Assembly: GCF_028285565.1 (NCBI RefSeq)
Contig: NZ_JANQOY010000028.1
Coordinates: forward strand, 1 to 64,000
Direction: 5' to 3'
DNA: 64,000 bases
Source of the DNA: Acaryochloris sp. IP29b_bin.148
GTDB lineage: Bacteria; Cyanobacteriota; Cyanobacteriia; Thermosynechococcales; Thermosynechococcaceae
The translations under genes and the position numbers were made by a program. This document shows, in pieces, positions 27,878 to 35,749 of this stretch. A model generated the notes under the pieces. It had not been told where the DNA came from. It worked only from the letters and a program-made list of their open reading frames with translations, and did no database searches. Each line of letters begins with the position of its first letter. The first letter of the stretch is position 1.

Positions 27878-28186
27878 AGCAAAGATCTCCTGAGATGGGA
27901 CGATTCGTCATTTTTCTGAGATTGCGGAGTTAGAAGAACGGGATCTATTCTCAAACTCTAACCCACCCAGTTACATACTCAGTTGGAGCATCCATAAGGA
28001 AAATACAAGGGCGATCAGCAGACTATTCAGAAGGTTAATCACAGTTACCAGAAAGGTGAAATGATCTTGAGGTTCAAATTAATCCATCGATTTGTCTTTT
28101 AAGCTGAGGTTAGTCTCGCTATTACAGATTTTTTCCCACGCCAATGGGAATCGCGATAGTAACAACTTAGCCCAAAGGATAAAGCC
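27878..28186. other. divergent intergenic region
   Basis: This stretch lies between two divergent genes and should carry both promoters. No gene and no clear promoter pair was found. The start of the minus-strand gene has AGGAGAT just upstream. Confidence 0.4.
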
Positions 28187-28555
28187 ATGCGTGGACTATT
28201 TTTAACCTTACTGGCAACGGCGTTAAGCCTATTAGTGGTTGATCTGGTGTTCCCAGGGGTCGATTTGCCGAGTTTTCCGGTTGCTTTAGCAGCGGCCATT
28301 GCGATCTGTTTCGTCAATGCCATTGTCAAGCCTGTACTGACGGTTCTGTCGTTTCCCTTAACTGTGTTGTCCTTAGGGGGATTTTTATTGGTTCTGAATG
28401 GAATCTGCTTTTGGTTGGCCTCGACCTTTGTGCCTGGGTTTCAAGTGAGCGGTCCACTGGCATTCTTGTTTGGTCCCATTTTGCTCTCCGTCGTCAATAC
28501 CTTTTTGAATCAGTATTTGATGCAGCCACAGTTGGTGGATGGAGGGCCTTCATAA
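28187..28555 (+). CDS. phage-holin-family-like membrane protein (4 TM)
   Basis: The 122-residue protein has four hydrophobic helices and a short polar tail. The NAIVKPVLTVLSFPLTVLSLGG block is characteristic of a widespread small family annotated as phage holin family IV. Many cyanobacteria have it outside prophages, so a lysis role should not be assumed. No other phage genes are near. The start codon is ATG, with AAGGAT about ten bases upstream. Confidence 0.78.
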   Translation: MRGLFLTLLATALSLLVVDLVFPGVDLPSFPVALAAAIAICFVNAIVKPVLTVLSFPLTVLSLGGFLLVLNGICFWLASTFVPGFQVSGPLAFLFGPILLSVVNTFLNQYLMQPQLVDGGPS

Positions 28556-28602
28556 TTTGCTGACTCAACCCCGTTGATGGGGGCAAGCCACCCAGATCCC
28601 TT

Positions 28603-28893
28603 TTAGCCTGCGATCAGGTCACGGGTTAATACTTCTAGAGGAGGGTGGATGGCAACTTTTACTTTTAGGGGGCAGCAAAGTTCTTCGCGAGATTGAGCTA
28701 ATTCGCGAATCAGGAGGAGCCGAGAGCGGATATAAGCTGTGGCATTGGCTTCCTCGTTGACGGGAAGAACATTGCGATCTCTGAGATTTGTCACTAACAC
28801 CTGGACCAGCTGTTTGTCATTGAGCTGGGTCAGAAGATCGGTCTGGGTCGTTTCGATAACGTCCCAAACATGGCGGAGAAGGTTGGAATTCAT
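28603..28893 (-). CDS. conserved hypothetical protein
   Basis: From the ATG at 28893 the protein has 96 residues, is soluble and mainly helical, with LWD-type helices at the start and PPLEVLTRDLIAG at the end. AAGGTG lies about seven bases before this ATG, favouring it over GTG at 28902. I do not recognise the family. The central TAYIRSRLLLIRELA helix is basic, so nucleic-acid or protein contact is possible. It converges with the holin-like gene. Confidence 0.6.
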   Translation of the reverse strand: MNSNLLRHVWDVIETTQTDLLTQLNDKQLVQVLVTNLRDRNVLPVNEEANATAYIRSRLLLIRELAQSREELCCPLKVKVAIHPPLEVLTRDLIAG

Positions 28894-29150
28894 CACAATC
28901 ACCTTAGGTGAATGTTTTGCAAAAAAACAGTTTGTTGTCGCTGGTTTTAATATTTTCTTTATATTTGAGCTTTCCCAATTCTACGCCGATCACTTCACGA
29001 CCCACCAGTAGATAGGCTACAAAACATATAAATTAACTTACATAACATATAAGTTCATCTGAAATCGCTAGGATGGCGACTTTCCGTGCTTTGTTGTAGC
29101 GAAAATAACAATTTCCCAAGCATTAAGGTCAAAGTTGAGTGAAGGCAAAG
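28894..29150. other. AT-rich gap
   Basis: Upstream region of the minus-strand gene at 28893. Two overlapping copies of an ACATAnAAnTTnA-like segment (about 29018-29056) suggest a possible operator. No gene is seen. Confidence 0.3.
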
Positions 29151-29654
29151 CTAGACACTCAACAACCGTCCTAGCCAAGTGTCCACTTTCTGCTGGAGTT
29201 GATGCTTCCGCTCCCATCGCCGGAAGGCCTGTTCGTAGGCTTCATCTCCGGTGTGATAAACGTTCCAGGCATTGAGTCCCAATCGTAATCCCCATAGCAG
29301 CGCAATGTAAAAAGACCAGGGGAAAGAGAACCCCATCAGGGCATTGAGGAGGATCAGGCTAGAATTTGCGATCGCATATCGTCCTGCTTTTTTCCGTAAA
29401 TTAGCGCGACGGTATTGGTTAAAGCTTTGGCGTTTGACCAGTTCACCCGCTTGCGTTTTAATACTTTGGGCGGCTTGTTCTAGCGTGTGTTGGGGAATGC
29501 CTAGCTCTTCCGCAATTTCTAAAAGTTGAGTATGAGAAAATTCACCGTCATAGTCTTGCTGTGCGATCGCAAGATTTAAAATTTGCTGAACTTGTTCTTG
29601 GCTATAGGTCGATGCGGCTGTTGCAGAGTCAGAAGCCATTCCTTTTATATCCAA
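29151..29654 (-). CDS. 2TM-domain protein
   Basis: The protein has a soluble N-terminal half with a SHAP-like EEAEELGI helix and an amphipathic stretch. A pair of membrane helices follows (about residues 98-130, NSSLILLNALMGFSFPW to ALLWGLRLGLNAW), then a WERKHQLQQKVDTWL tail. This matches the small 2TM-domain family found with histidine kinases or alone in cyanobacteria. The function is unknown. The start is uncertain: TTG at 29654 or ATG at 29639 (five codons later); neither has an ideal ribosome-binding site. Confidence 0.65.
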   Translation of the reverse strand: MDIKGMASDSATAASTYSQEQVQQILNLAIAQQDYDGEFSHTQLLEIAEELGIPQHTLEQAAQSIKTQAGELVKRQSFNQYRRANLRKKAGRYAIANSSLILLNALMGFSFPWSFYIALLWGLRLGLNAWNVYHTGDEAYEQAFRRWERKHQLQQKVDTWLGRLLSV

Positions 29655-29878
29655 TACCTAACTTCCATTATGCCAAACGAACAAGAGCATCCAACCCCAT
29701 CCTGGATGTCAATCTCCCTAATGCCTGATGGTTTTACCGTGATCGACTTGATCGTCCAGTGAGGCTGTAAGTCCCATCAACGCTGTATTCCTGCACAGAT
29801 AAGACAGTTGGGTGGGATTAAAATTCACAGGTACGGGAATTTCTGCACTCGTAGTGGCGCTGGATTTTAAAGATGGGG

Positions 29879-30490
29879 CTACCAAATTTTTGCCATTTTC
29901 AACATAAATCCAGGCAGCTCTGGTTCACAATTGACGATTTCTGGATGTTCTAAAACGACCGGATCAGTCTCGGGACGGTAAATATAAACCTGCTGATTTT
30001 GACGGTCGATCAGAAGCCCCAAGCGAACACCATTAGCAATATACTCCTTCATCTTGTTTTGCAGACTGACTAAGGAATCGCTAGCCGAACGCAGTTCCAC
30101 AACAAAATCAGGGGCAATCGGTGCAAAGGAAGCTTGTTCTTCGGGTGATAGTGCCTGCCAGCGATCGGCCTGAATCCAAGCGGTATCGGGCGAGAGGGTA
30201 GCTCCATGGGGCAAGGTAAAGTCAGCACTGGAGTCAAACACTTCTCCAGTATCGTTTTCATCCGCCCAGTTGCCCACTTGCTGTGAAATTTTGAGGTTGC
30301 GGTTTCCCGTATCTGAAAAGGCTGGCGGCATAACGGTCACTTCCCCATTCGCACTGCGTTCGATGCGTAAATCAGGATTGGTCCGGCAAAATTCATAGAA
30401 TTGCTCGGAACTCATTTGCCGTGCCAACATCAGTGCCGATAGATCGATCGGCAGTGTTATGGTCTCGGATTTAACAAAAAGGCTTGTCAT
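29879..30490 (-). CDS. Uma2-family (DUF820) putative nuclease
   Basis: The 203-residue protein has the Uma2/DUF820 pattern: EFCRTNPDLRIERSANGEV near residue 33, SPDTAWI, then PDFVVELRSASDS with the Asp and Glu of a PD-(D/E)xK-like core, and the IANGVRLGLLIDRQNQQVYIYR block. The family is greatly expanded in cyanobacteria; its biological role is still unclear and nuclease activity is inferred from fold. It is a single gene on the minus strand. Confidence 0.85.
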   Translation of the reverse strand: MTSLFVKSETITLPIDLSALMLARQMSSEQFYEFCRTNPDLRIERSANGEVTVMPPAFSDTGNRNLKISQQVGNWADENDTGEVFDSSADFTLPHGATLSPDTAWIQADRWQALSPEEQASFAPIAPDFVVELRSASDSLVSLQNKMKEYIANGVRLGLLIDRQNQQVYIYRPETDPVVLEHPEIVNCEPELPGFMLKMAKIW

Positions 30491-30576
30491 GGGACTCTTG
30501 ACTTGGCAGGGAAAGCATCCGCTCTTTCAATTGTATCCAAGGCTGTAATGAACGCCTCGTCAAGGATACTGTGACG

Positions 30577-31899
30577 TTATAAAACCCGAAGTAGACTAGG
30601 GATCGAGTCGATCGCCGCCATCTGACGGATTTCGTCTAATGCTTGGCGAAAATTACCTTCTTGCACATCATGAGTCACCACAACAATCTCGGCTAAGCCT
30701 GCTTTCACATCTGTTTGGACGACAGATTCTAGACTGACACCATGATGGCCAAACACGGTGCCTAATTTACCAATCACACCGGGATGATCCTTAGTGAGGA
30801 ACCGAGCATAGAAGCGAGTCACCAGATCCGTCATCGGGGCAATATTGCAGGAGTGCGGATGAGAATAGGTTAATAGGGGATGGATACGAGAAGTTTCTGG
30901 ATCGTTAGCCACAATGCCTGTTTTCAACAAGGCGGCAATATTAATTAAGTCCGCAACGACCGCGCTAGCCGTAGGCCCTGCGCCAGCACCTGGCCCTAAA
31001 AACATCACCTGTCCTAACGGATCAGCTTCAATCAACAGGGCATTAAAAACGTCATTGACGCTAGCCAGTGGATGGTCTAGGGGGACGAAGGTAGGGTGTA
31101 CTCGCACCTCCAATTGAGGTGGGGGGAGTTCCGCTGTGGTGGTGGGAACTTTTGCGATCGCAAGCAGTTTGATCACAAATCCCAGATTTTTAGCGTAGTT
31201 AATATCGGCTGCACTGATCTGACGGATCCCTTCTCGATGGACTTGCTCTAGATCAATCTGTCCACCAAAGGCAAGGGATGCCAAAATGGCAATTTTATCG
31301 CCTGCATCCAAACCCTCCACATCGGCGGTGGGATCCGCTTCGGCATAGCCCAGAGCTTGGGCTTCAGCCAGCACATCAGCAAAAGCGGCCCCTGACTGCT
31401 GCATCTTGGTGAGAATATAGTTGGTGGTGCCATTGAGAATGCCAATTAAGGTATGGATCCGGTTGGCTCCTAGGGATTCCTTCAGAGGTTGAATGACCGG
31501 AATACCACCTGCTACAGCTGCCTCGATCATGACGTAAACGCCTGCTTGGGTCGCGGCTTTAAAGATTTCTTCGCCATAGCGAGCAATAACCGCTTTGTTG
31601 GCAGTGACCACATGCTTGCCCTGAGCAATGGCATCGAGAATCAGGGATCGAGCCGGTTCTAGGCCGCCAATCACTTCAACCACCATATCGATGGTGGGAT
31701 CGTTGATGATGGCGTTGAGATCCGTGGTGAGTACCTCAGCCGGTACATTGAGGCTGCGCGCTTTATCTAGAGACCGCACCCCAACTTTGGCAATTTCAAT
31801 CTCTTGCAAGAGGGGATGACGGCCTTCAGGACTCGCAAAGATTTCCCCCACGCCTGTGCCTACGGTTCCTAATCCAAGTAAGCCAATTTTGAAACCCAC
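30577..31899 (-). CDS. hom: homoserine dehydrogenase
   Basis: The 440-residue enzyme has an N-terminal NAD(P)-binding loop GLLGLGTVGTGV, a central catalytic domain with GGIPVIQPLKESL and GILNGTTNYILTKM followed by AEADPTADVEGLDAGDK (catalytic Lys/Asp), and a C-terminal ACT domain (about residues 360-435). It reduces aspartate semialdehyde to homoserine on the route to threonine and methionine. The ACT domain suggests feedback control by an amino acid, as in other bacterial enzymes. It is single copy here and followed by the DUF4291 remnant upstream. Confidence 0.95.
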   Translation of the reverse strand: MGFKIGLLGLGTVGTGVGEIFASPEGRHPLLQEIEIAKVGVRSLDKARSLNVPAEVLTTDLNAIINDPTIDMVVEVIGGLEPARSLILDAIAQGKHVVTANKAVIARYGEEIFKAATQAGVYVMIEAAVAGGIPVIQPLKESLGANRIHTLIGILNGTTNYILTKMQQSGAAFADVLAEAQALGYAEADPTADVEGLDAGDKIAILASLAFGGQIDLEQVHREGIRQISAADINYAKNLGFVIKLLAIAKVPTTTAELPPPQLEVRVHPTFVPLDHPLASVNDVFNALLIEADPLGQVMFLGPGAGAGPTASAVVADLINIAALLKTGIVANDPETSRIHPLLTYSHPHSCNIAPMTDLVTRFYARFLTKDHPGVIGKLGTVFGHHGVSLESVVQTDVKAGLAEIVVVTHDVQEGNFRQALDEIRQMAAIDSIPSLLRVL

Positions 31900-31952
31900 G
31901 GTTATGCCCCATCTCGATCACAAACCTTATTGTGACATTCCAATTCAAGTCT

Positions 31953-32225
31953 TCAACAAGATGTAGGGAAAATTTGTGGGACTTGCAACTTGTCAGCGGT
32001 TTCCCGATCCTCAACCGGATAGGGGGATTCTGCAGACGTTCGGAGGGCTTCATAGTGACCAGACACCACATGCTGCCGCTGTTCTGCCACGAAATCTGAA
32101 ATATCTTCAATATCAATAATCCACTCTTGAGCATACTGACGAATGGCTTCTCCCCGTAGGCCCAATTGAATCGCCCGTCGCTCTAGCTTATGGACGGCTG
32201 GATGATGGTCTGGGTCCCCCTGCAC
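31953..32225 (-). pseudogene. DUF4291-type gene, C-terminal remnant
   Basis: The 90 residues match the C-terminal end of DUF4291 proteins as I remember them: DPDHHP, then KLERRAIQLGLRGEAIRQY, AQEWIIDIEDISDFV and a short tail. The frame stays open upstream through the mobile-element end to a TAA near 32309, so the original start is lost. The N-terminal part of the same gene lies on the far side of the IS605 element at 34091-34153. About the middle half of the family's usual 200 residues is missing from both sides, so the gene is broken by insertion and deletion. Confidence 0.72.
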
Positions 32226-32314
32226 CAGGACACCCAGAACTGAATCGCGACTATCCCCGTCTTCAGCGAAGCAAGGCGGTGCAGGATAGCGGTAAGTCGT
32301 GAGGCTAGCTGCCT

Positions 32315-32764
32315 CTAAGGCTTACGATCTTTTTTCACCGCTGAACCGCTGCCTCTAGAGTGCTCTTGAATATATTTTTCTAGCACCTCAATCGGTGCCC
32401 CACCACTGGAAGCATAGTAAGACTGATCCCCCCATAACCCCTTATTCCAGTTTTTGAAATATTCCCTCAGTTGTTTTTCAAATTCCTTTCTCAGCGTCCG
32501 ACTAATGGCGCTTTTAACACTTCCAAATACTTTGCCAGGGGCAACGGATGGATGCATATCTACTAGTAGATGAATGTGGTCTGGTTCTCCATCACACTCC
32601 AACAAATGACACTCTTTCGAGAGTAGTACGCTAGCAGCGATGTCTTGCGCTCTATCAATCATCTTTGGCGTTAGGCATTGACGGCGGTAGGCGGTGACGA
32701 AATAAGTATGCAGGACAATTGAGTAAACGCTATGTGATCTTTTTCTGTATATACATTTTGCCAT
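32315..32764 (-). CDS. tnpA: IS200/IS605 family TnpA transposase (HUH, Y1)
   Basis: The 149-residue protein is a complete Y1 transposase. The HUH motif is DHIHLLVD (His63 and His65), and the catalytic tyrosine is probably Tyr131 in VLEKYIQEH. GLWGDQSYYASSGG precedes it. TnpA cuts and joins single-stranded element ends at hairpins. Length and motifs are normal, so the element may still be mobile. Its start faces tnpB. Confidence 0.93.
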   Translation of the reverse strand: MAKCIYRKRSHSVYSIVLHTYFVTAYRRQCLTPKMIDRAQDIAASVLLSKECHLLECDGEPDHIHLLVDMHPSVAPGKVFGSVKSAISRTLRKEFEKQLREYFKNWNKGLWGDQSYYASSGGAPIEVLEKYIQEHSRGSGSAVKKDRKP

Positions 32765-32803
32765 ACTTAATTAATATGCAGGACATTTAGATATAATCGA
32801 ATT

Positions 32804-34081
32804 ATGCTAACACGCCGCACCACCTTTAGGCTTTACCCCACACCTGCTCAAGAGCGACAGCTTTTTGAATGGCGTCGGTTGCATGCCTACTTGTACAATG
32901 CGGCATTGGCAGAGCGGCGTGACATGTATAAGCGCTGGGGGATTAGCGTTGATTATTTCGCTCAACAAAACTGTTTGCCTGCGTTTAAGAAGCAGTGGCC
33001 TGAATTCAAAGCATTAGGGTCTCATGCATTGCAAGCCACTCTAAAGCGGGTAGACATGGCCTTTCAAGGTTTTTTTAAAGAGCTTAGAGGGCATCCCAGG
33101 TTCAAGTCTTTTCGTCATTATTCGGGTTGGACTTACCCTTGTAAACAAAGTTGGAAGGCACAGACAGACGGCAAACATGGGCACCTGAAGCTCACAAATC
33201 TGGGAACGATCAGGATGAGAGGTCAGGTTAGGACCTGGGGGGAGCCAACCACTTGCACTATTGTGTATCGGCAGGGTAAATGGTATGCCTCGATTACTGT
33301 CAAATGTGTTCCCGTTCGTTCAACTCAACCAGGGGCTGTGGGCATTGACTTGGGCTGCAAGGAAGCGATCACCTTATCGACGGGTGAGCAGATCCCTAAG
33401 CCAGAGTTCATTGCTGCGGGAGAGCGGTTGGTTAAGCGCCTATCAAAAGCGTTACGGCGTAAGCGCTCTCCTAATCGTAAGGCAGGAATTAAACCTTCTA
33501 AACGATGGATTGCTGCCCAACGCCGTAAATCAAAAGCACAGCAAAAAGTCACACGCCAAAGACACGATTGGCTGCATCAAATCACCAGCAAGATAGTGAG
33601 CAGTAATAGCCTAATTGCAGGAGAGCAGTTAAATGTGTCTGGCATGACTCGCAAATCTAAGAGAGGCAGGCGCAAGAAACAGAAGGCTGGGCTTAATCGG
33701 TCTATCCTTTCTGTGGGATTTGCAACTATCGGTAGCCTGTTGGCTTATAAGTCGGCTGAGGCGGGAGGATTTTATTTGGAGTCCCCCACTCGCACACTCA
33801 AGCCCACTCAACGCTGTGCAAAGTGCTGGGAGTTGACGCCTAAGACGCTCAGCGACCGGGTACATCAATGCTCTAATCCAAAGTGTGGACATATTGAGGA
33901 TAGAGATGTTAATGCGGCTCAGGTTAATCTGATTTGGGCCAGGGGGCAGGAATTGACCTCTTTAGACGCGGAGTCGCCAAGCTCTACTGACTGCGGAAGC
34001 ATGAGGCAACTTGGGGCGAAGAAGCGTGCAAAATCTCAAACTAAGCAGGACGGAAACCCCGTTCCTCTTAGGGCGGGGTAG
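32804..34081 (+). CDS. tnpB: TnpB RNA-guided nuclease of an IS605 element
   Basis: The 425-residue protein has the N-terminal helix-turn-helix region (FRLYPTPAQERQLFEWRRL), the RuvC-like core with Asp182 in GIDLGCKEA, Glu274 in GEQLNVSG and Asp368 in EDRDVNAA, and a CxxC...CxxxxC zinc finger between the last two. All catalytic residues are present. TnpB proteins are programmable DNA nucleases guided by an RNA from the element's right end, and help retain the element after excision. The last codons overlap the right-end hairpin. Confidence 0.93.
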   Translation: MLTRRTTFRLYPTPAQERQLFEWRRLHAYLYNAALAERRDMYKRWGISVDYFAQQNCLPAFKKQWPEFKALGSHALQATLKRVDMAFQGFFKELRGHPRFKSFRHYSGWTYPCKQSWKAQTDGKHGHLKLTNLGTIRMRGQVRTWGEPTTCTIVYRQGKWYASITVKCVPVRSTQPGAVGIDLGCKEAITLSTGEQIPKPEFIAAGERLVKRLSKALRRKRSPNRKAGIKPSKRWIAAQRRKSKAQQKVTRQRHDWLHQITSKIVSSNSLIAGEQLNVSGMTRKSKRGRRKKQKAGLNRSILSVGFATIGSLLAYKSAEAGGFYLESPTRTLKPTQRCAKCWELTPKTLSDRVHQCSNPKCGHIEDRDVNAAQVNLIWARGQELTSLDAESPSSTDCGSMRQLGAKKRAKSQTKQDGNPVPLRAG

Positions 34082-34090
34082 TTCATTCAC
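33950..34090 (+). ncRNA. predicted omega/reRNA scaffold of TnpB
   Basis: TnpB guide RNAs derive from the 3' end of tnpB and the right end of the element, with the guide read from flanking DNA. Here the 3' end of tnpB contains the right-end hairpin at 34056-34079. The scaffold would end at the element boundary near 34090, and the guide would begin with TCGTCCCTGCTGAGGC from the disrupted gene. The 5' limit is a guess; this is by analogy only. Confidence 0.4.
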
Positions 34091-34153
34091 TCGTCCCTGC
34101 TGAGGCCAGCGCGCTTTTTGGTGGAGGTAAGGTTCGGTACGCAAGGACATCAT
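34091..34153 (-). pseudogene. DUF4291-type gene, N-terminal remnant
   Basis: Read on the minus strand from ATG at 34153 the DNA gives MMSLRTEPYLHQKARWPQQG and then Arg, after which the reading continues into element DNA. TEPYL...RWPQQGR is the start of DUF4291 proteins as I remember them, where the next residues should be HILAQFD-like. The loss of agreement at 34091 fixes the right junction of the IS605 element. The rest of the gene is at 31953-32225. Confidence 0.65.
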
Positions 34154-34288
34154 AGACGAGCCAATTAACTGAGGAGATGAATTCAAGTTTGTACTGCATT
34201 GTAGTACACCTAGGCAGGTTGTCCACTGTCCATCTGCCTGATTCGATGCAGACTCACTCAGCTAAAAACTCATTAATCCAGTGATGGG

Positions 34289-35509
34289 TTAAACGGTAAA
34301 TTCTTCAGTTACGTCGGCTAAAAGTTGATGGAGTGTGTTACCCAAGTTTTTGTAATCATGATGTTCTTCAACATAGGACCTGCCGTTTTGGCCCATAAGA
34401 TTACGCTCTTCCAGAGACATTGAAGCCAGCTGCTTCACGGCATGAGCCATGGCTTTGGGATCTTCTGGCGATATCGATAGACCTGCCTGTACGTCAGCAA
34501 CTGGATTATTACGAGCATTGCAGGCATAAACAATGGGTCGAAAGGAGGCTAGATAATCAAATAGTTTGTTAGGGCTAATGCCATATTTAAATACGTCTAC
34601 TTTCAGCAGATGAAAAATAAGTGCATCTGTGTTCATCAGTAGCTGAGGGACATGAGATTTAGGAACCCTCTCTTGAATAAAAACATTGTCCAAATGGAGT
34701 TGTTGCACCTTGTTTTTAAGGCGTTCTTTTTCAGGACCATCGCCAATCAGATACCAATTGACCGCTGTGTCCTGCTTGAGAAGCAAAGCAGCTGCAAGCA
34801 ATGTTTCTAAGTTGTTGGCTGGTCCAAACGATCCTAGATACATCACTTTAAAAGCCTCGCCTGTTTCTTGCTGTGGCGGTGTGACATTTATAAAGCCATC
34901 TAAATCAATGCCATTGGGTATATATTGAATCTTTTCCTTTGGAATACCTAAGTTGCAAATATATTCATGCCCATAAGGTAATAAAACAATAGTTCTTTGG
35001 GCTGTTTTATATAAATAATTTTCTATTTTATAAAAGATGACACTGAGTGGATGCCTTTTGCTCAGCACCTTCATGTCGATTAAGGTTTGAGGCCAAAAAT
35101 CTCGTACTTCAAAGCAGAATGGAATACCATATTGCCTTGCAATCCTTTCGCCCGCAAGAGCAGCAAAAGGGTGAACCGATGAGCCAATCACAATATCGGG
35201 GATAAATAAATTTTGCCTTTTAAAGGCTTGGACAGCATTCCAGGCAAATGTCAGGATATTGAGTAATCTGCCTATGCCATTCCCTGTGTAGTTGTAGGAA
35301 GATAAAATTAAGTACTTTACAGATTCTTCTTCAAAAATAGATGGCGTTTTAGGAGGCGTATAAGATTCATCAATATAGGGATGATTAGAAGAGGCTAGAA
35401 TCAATACCTCATGGCCATGATTGACTAATTGCTGGGCAAGAATATGGTGACGGCCACTGATGCCAAGGGATGGAGGGCTCGCATAATGATTGACAATCAG
35501 TACTTTCAT
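34289..35509 (-). CDS. glycosyltransferase family 4 (WcaI-like)
   Basis: The 406-residue GT-B protein starts KVLIVNHYASPPSLGISGR, typical of WcaI/WbuB-type GT4 enzymes, and has VMYLGSFGPANNLETLLAAA and SPNKLFDYLASFRPIV in the donor-binding half. It stands alone: no other surface-polysaccharide gene lies within 10 kb. It is AT-rich compared with the neighbouring acnB, so it may be another acquired gene or an outlier. Substrates are unknown. Confidence 0.82.
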   Translation of the reverse strand: MKVLIVNHYASPPSLGISGRHHILAQQLVNHGHEVLILASSNHPYIDESYTPPKTPSIFEEESVKYLILSSYNYTGNGIGRLLNILTFAWNAVQAFKRQNLFIPDIVIGSSVHPFAALAGERIARQYGIPFCFEVRDFWPQTLIDMKVLSKRHPLSVIFYKIENYLYKTAQRTIVLLPYGHEYICNLGIPKEKIQYIPNGIDLDGFINVTPPQQETGEAFKVMYLGSFGPANNLETLLAAALLLKQDTAVNWYLIGDGPEKERLKNKVQQLHLDNVFIQERVPKSHVPQLLMNTDALIFHLLKVDVFKYGISPNKLFDYLASFRPIVYACNARNNPVADVQAGLSISPEDPKAMAHAVKQLASMSLEERNLMGQNGRSYVEEHHDYKNLGNTLHQLLADVTEEFTV

Positions 35510-35749
35510 TCTATGAATCAGTTTATGGTTTTAAGAGGGCGAATATATACTTGTTTTTTATGTTGATGCACTAAAGTTTAGGCCAAATCTTTCCGCTTTA
35601 ATCAGTTAAAGCATATCTTTAATCAGAGCATCGACTGGGACCTCTTTCGCCGTGGATTGAGCATGCCAATACAGCACCTTGTCCAGCGCAAGGCCGCAAT
35701 CGTTCATCCTTCAATGCATTCTCAAAGAGATAGCCTGATCTGTGATCTC
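35510..35749. other. intergenic between acnB and the glycosyltransferase
   Basis: No gene is seen. Two TTTAATCAG-like segments (near 35597 and 35619) may be a short direct repeat in the promoter of the glycosyltransferase. Confidence 0.3.

Larger units (their letters stand above)
32248..34090 (+). mobile_element. IS605-type insertion sequence (tnpA and tnpB divergent)
   Basis: The element contains tnpA on the minus strand and tnpB on the plus strand, both intact, with their starts 39 bp apart, the classic IS605 layout. The right end has a strong hairpin (ACCCCG and CCT at 34056-34066 against AGG and CGGGGT at 34070-34079) just at the tnpB stop. The right junction is placed at 34090/34091 because DUF4291 coding sequence starts there. 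The left junction, about 32230-32260, is less exact. No inverted repeats or target duplication are expected for this family. Confidence 0.8.

Noticed and set aside
28187-28555. Holin-like gene as sign of a prophage
   Set aside because: No phage structural, integrase or lysis genes nearby, and the family is common outside phages.
32230-34100. tnpA/tnpB pair as part of a CRISPR locus
   Set aside because: No repeat-spacer array was found. The pair is a typical IS605 element.
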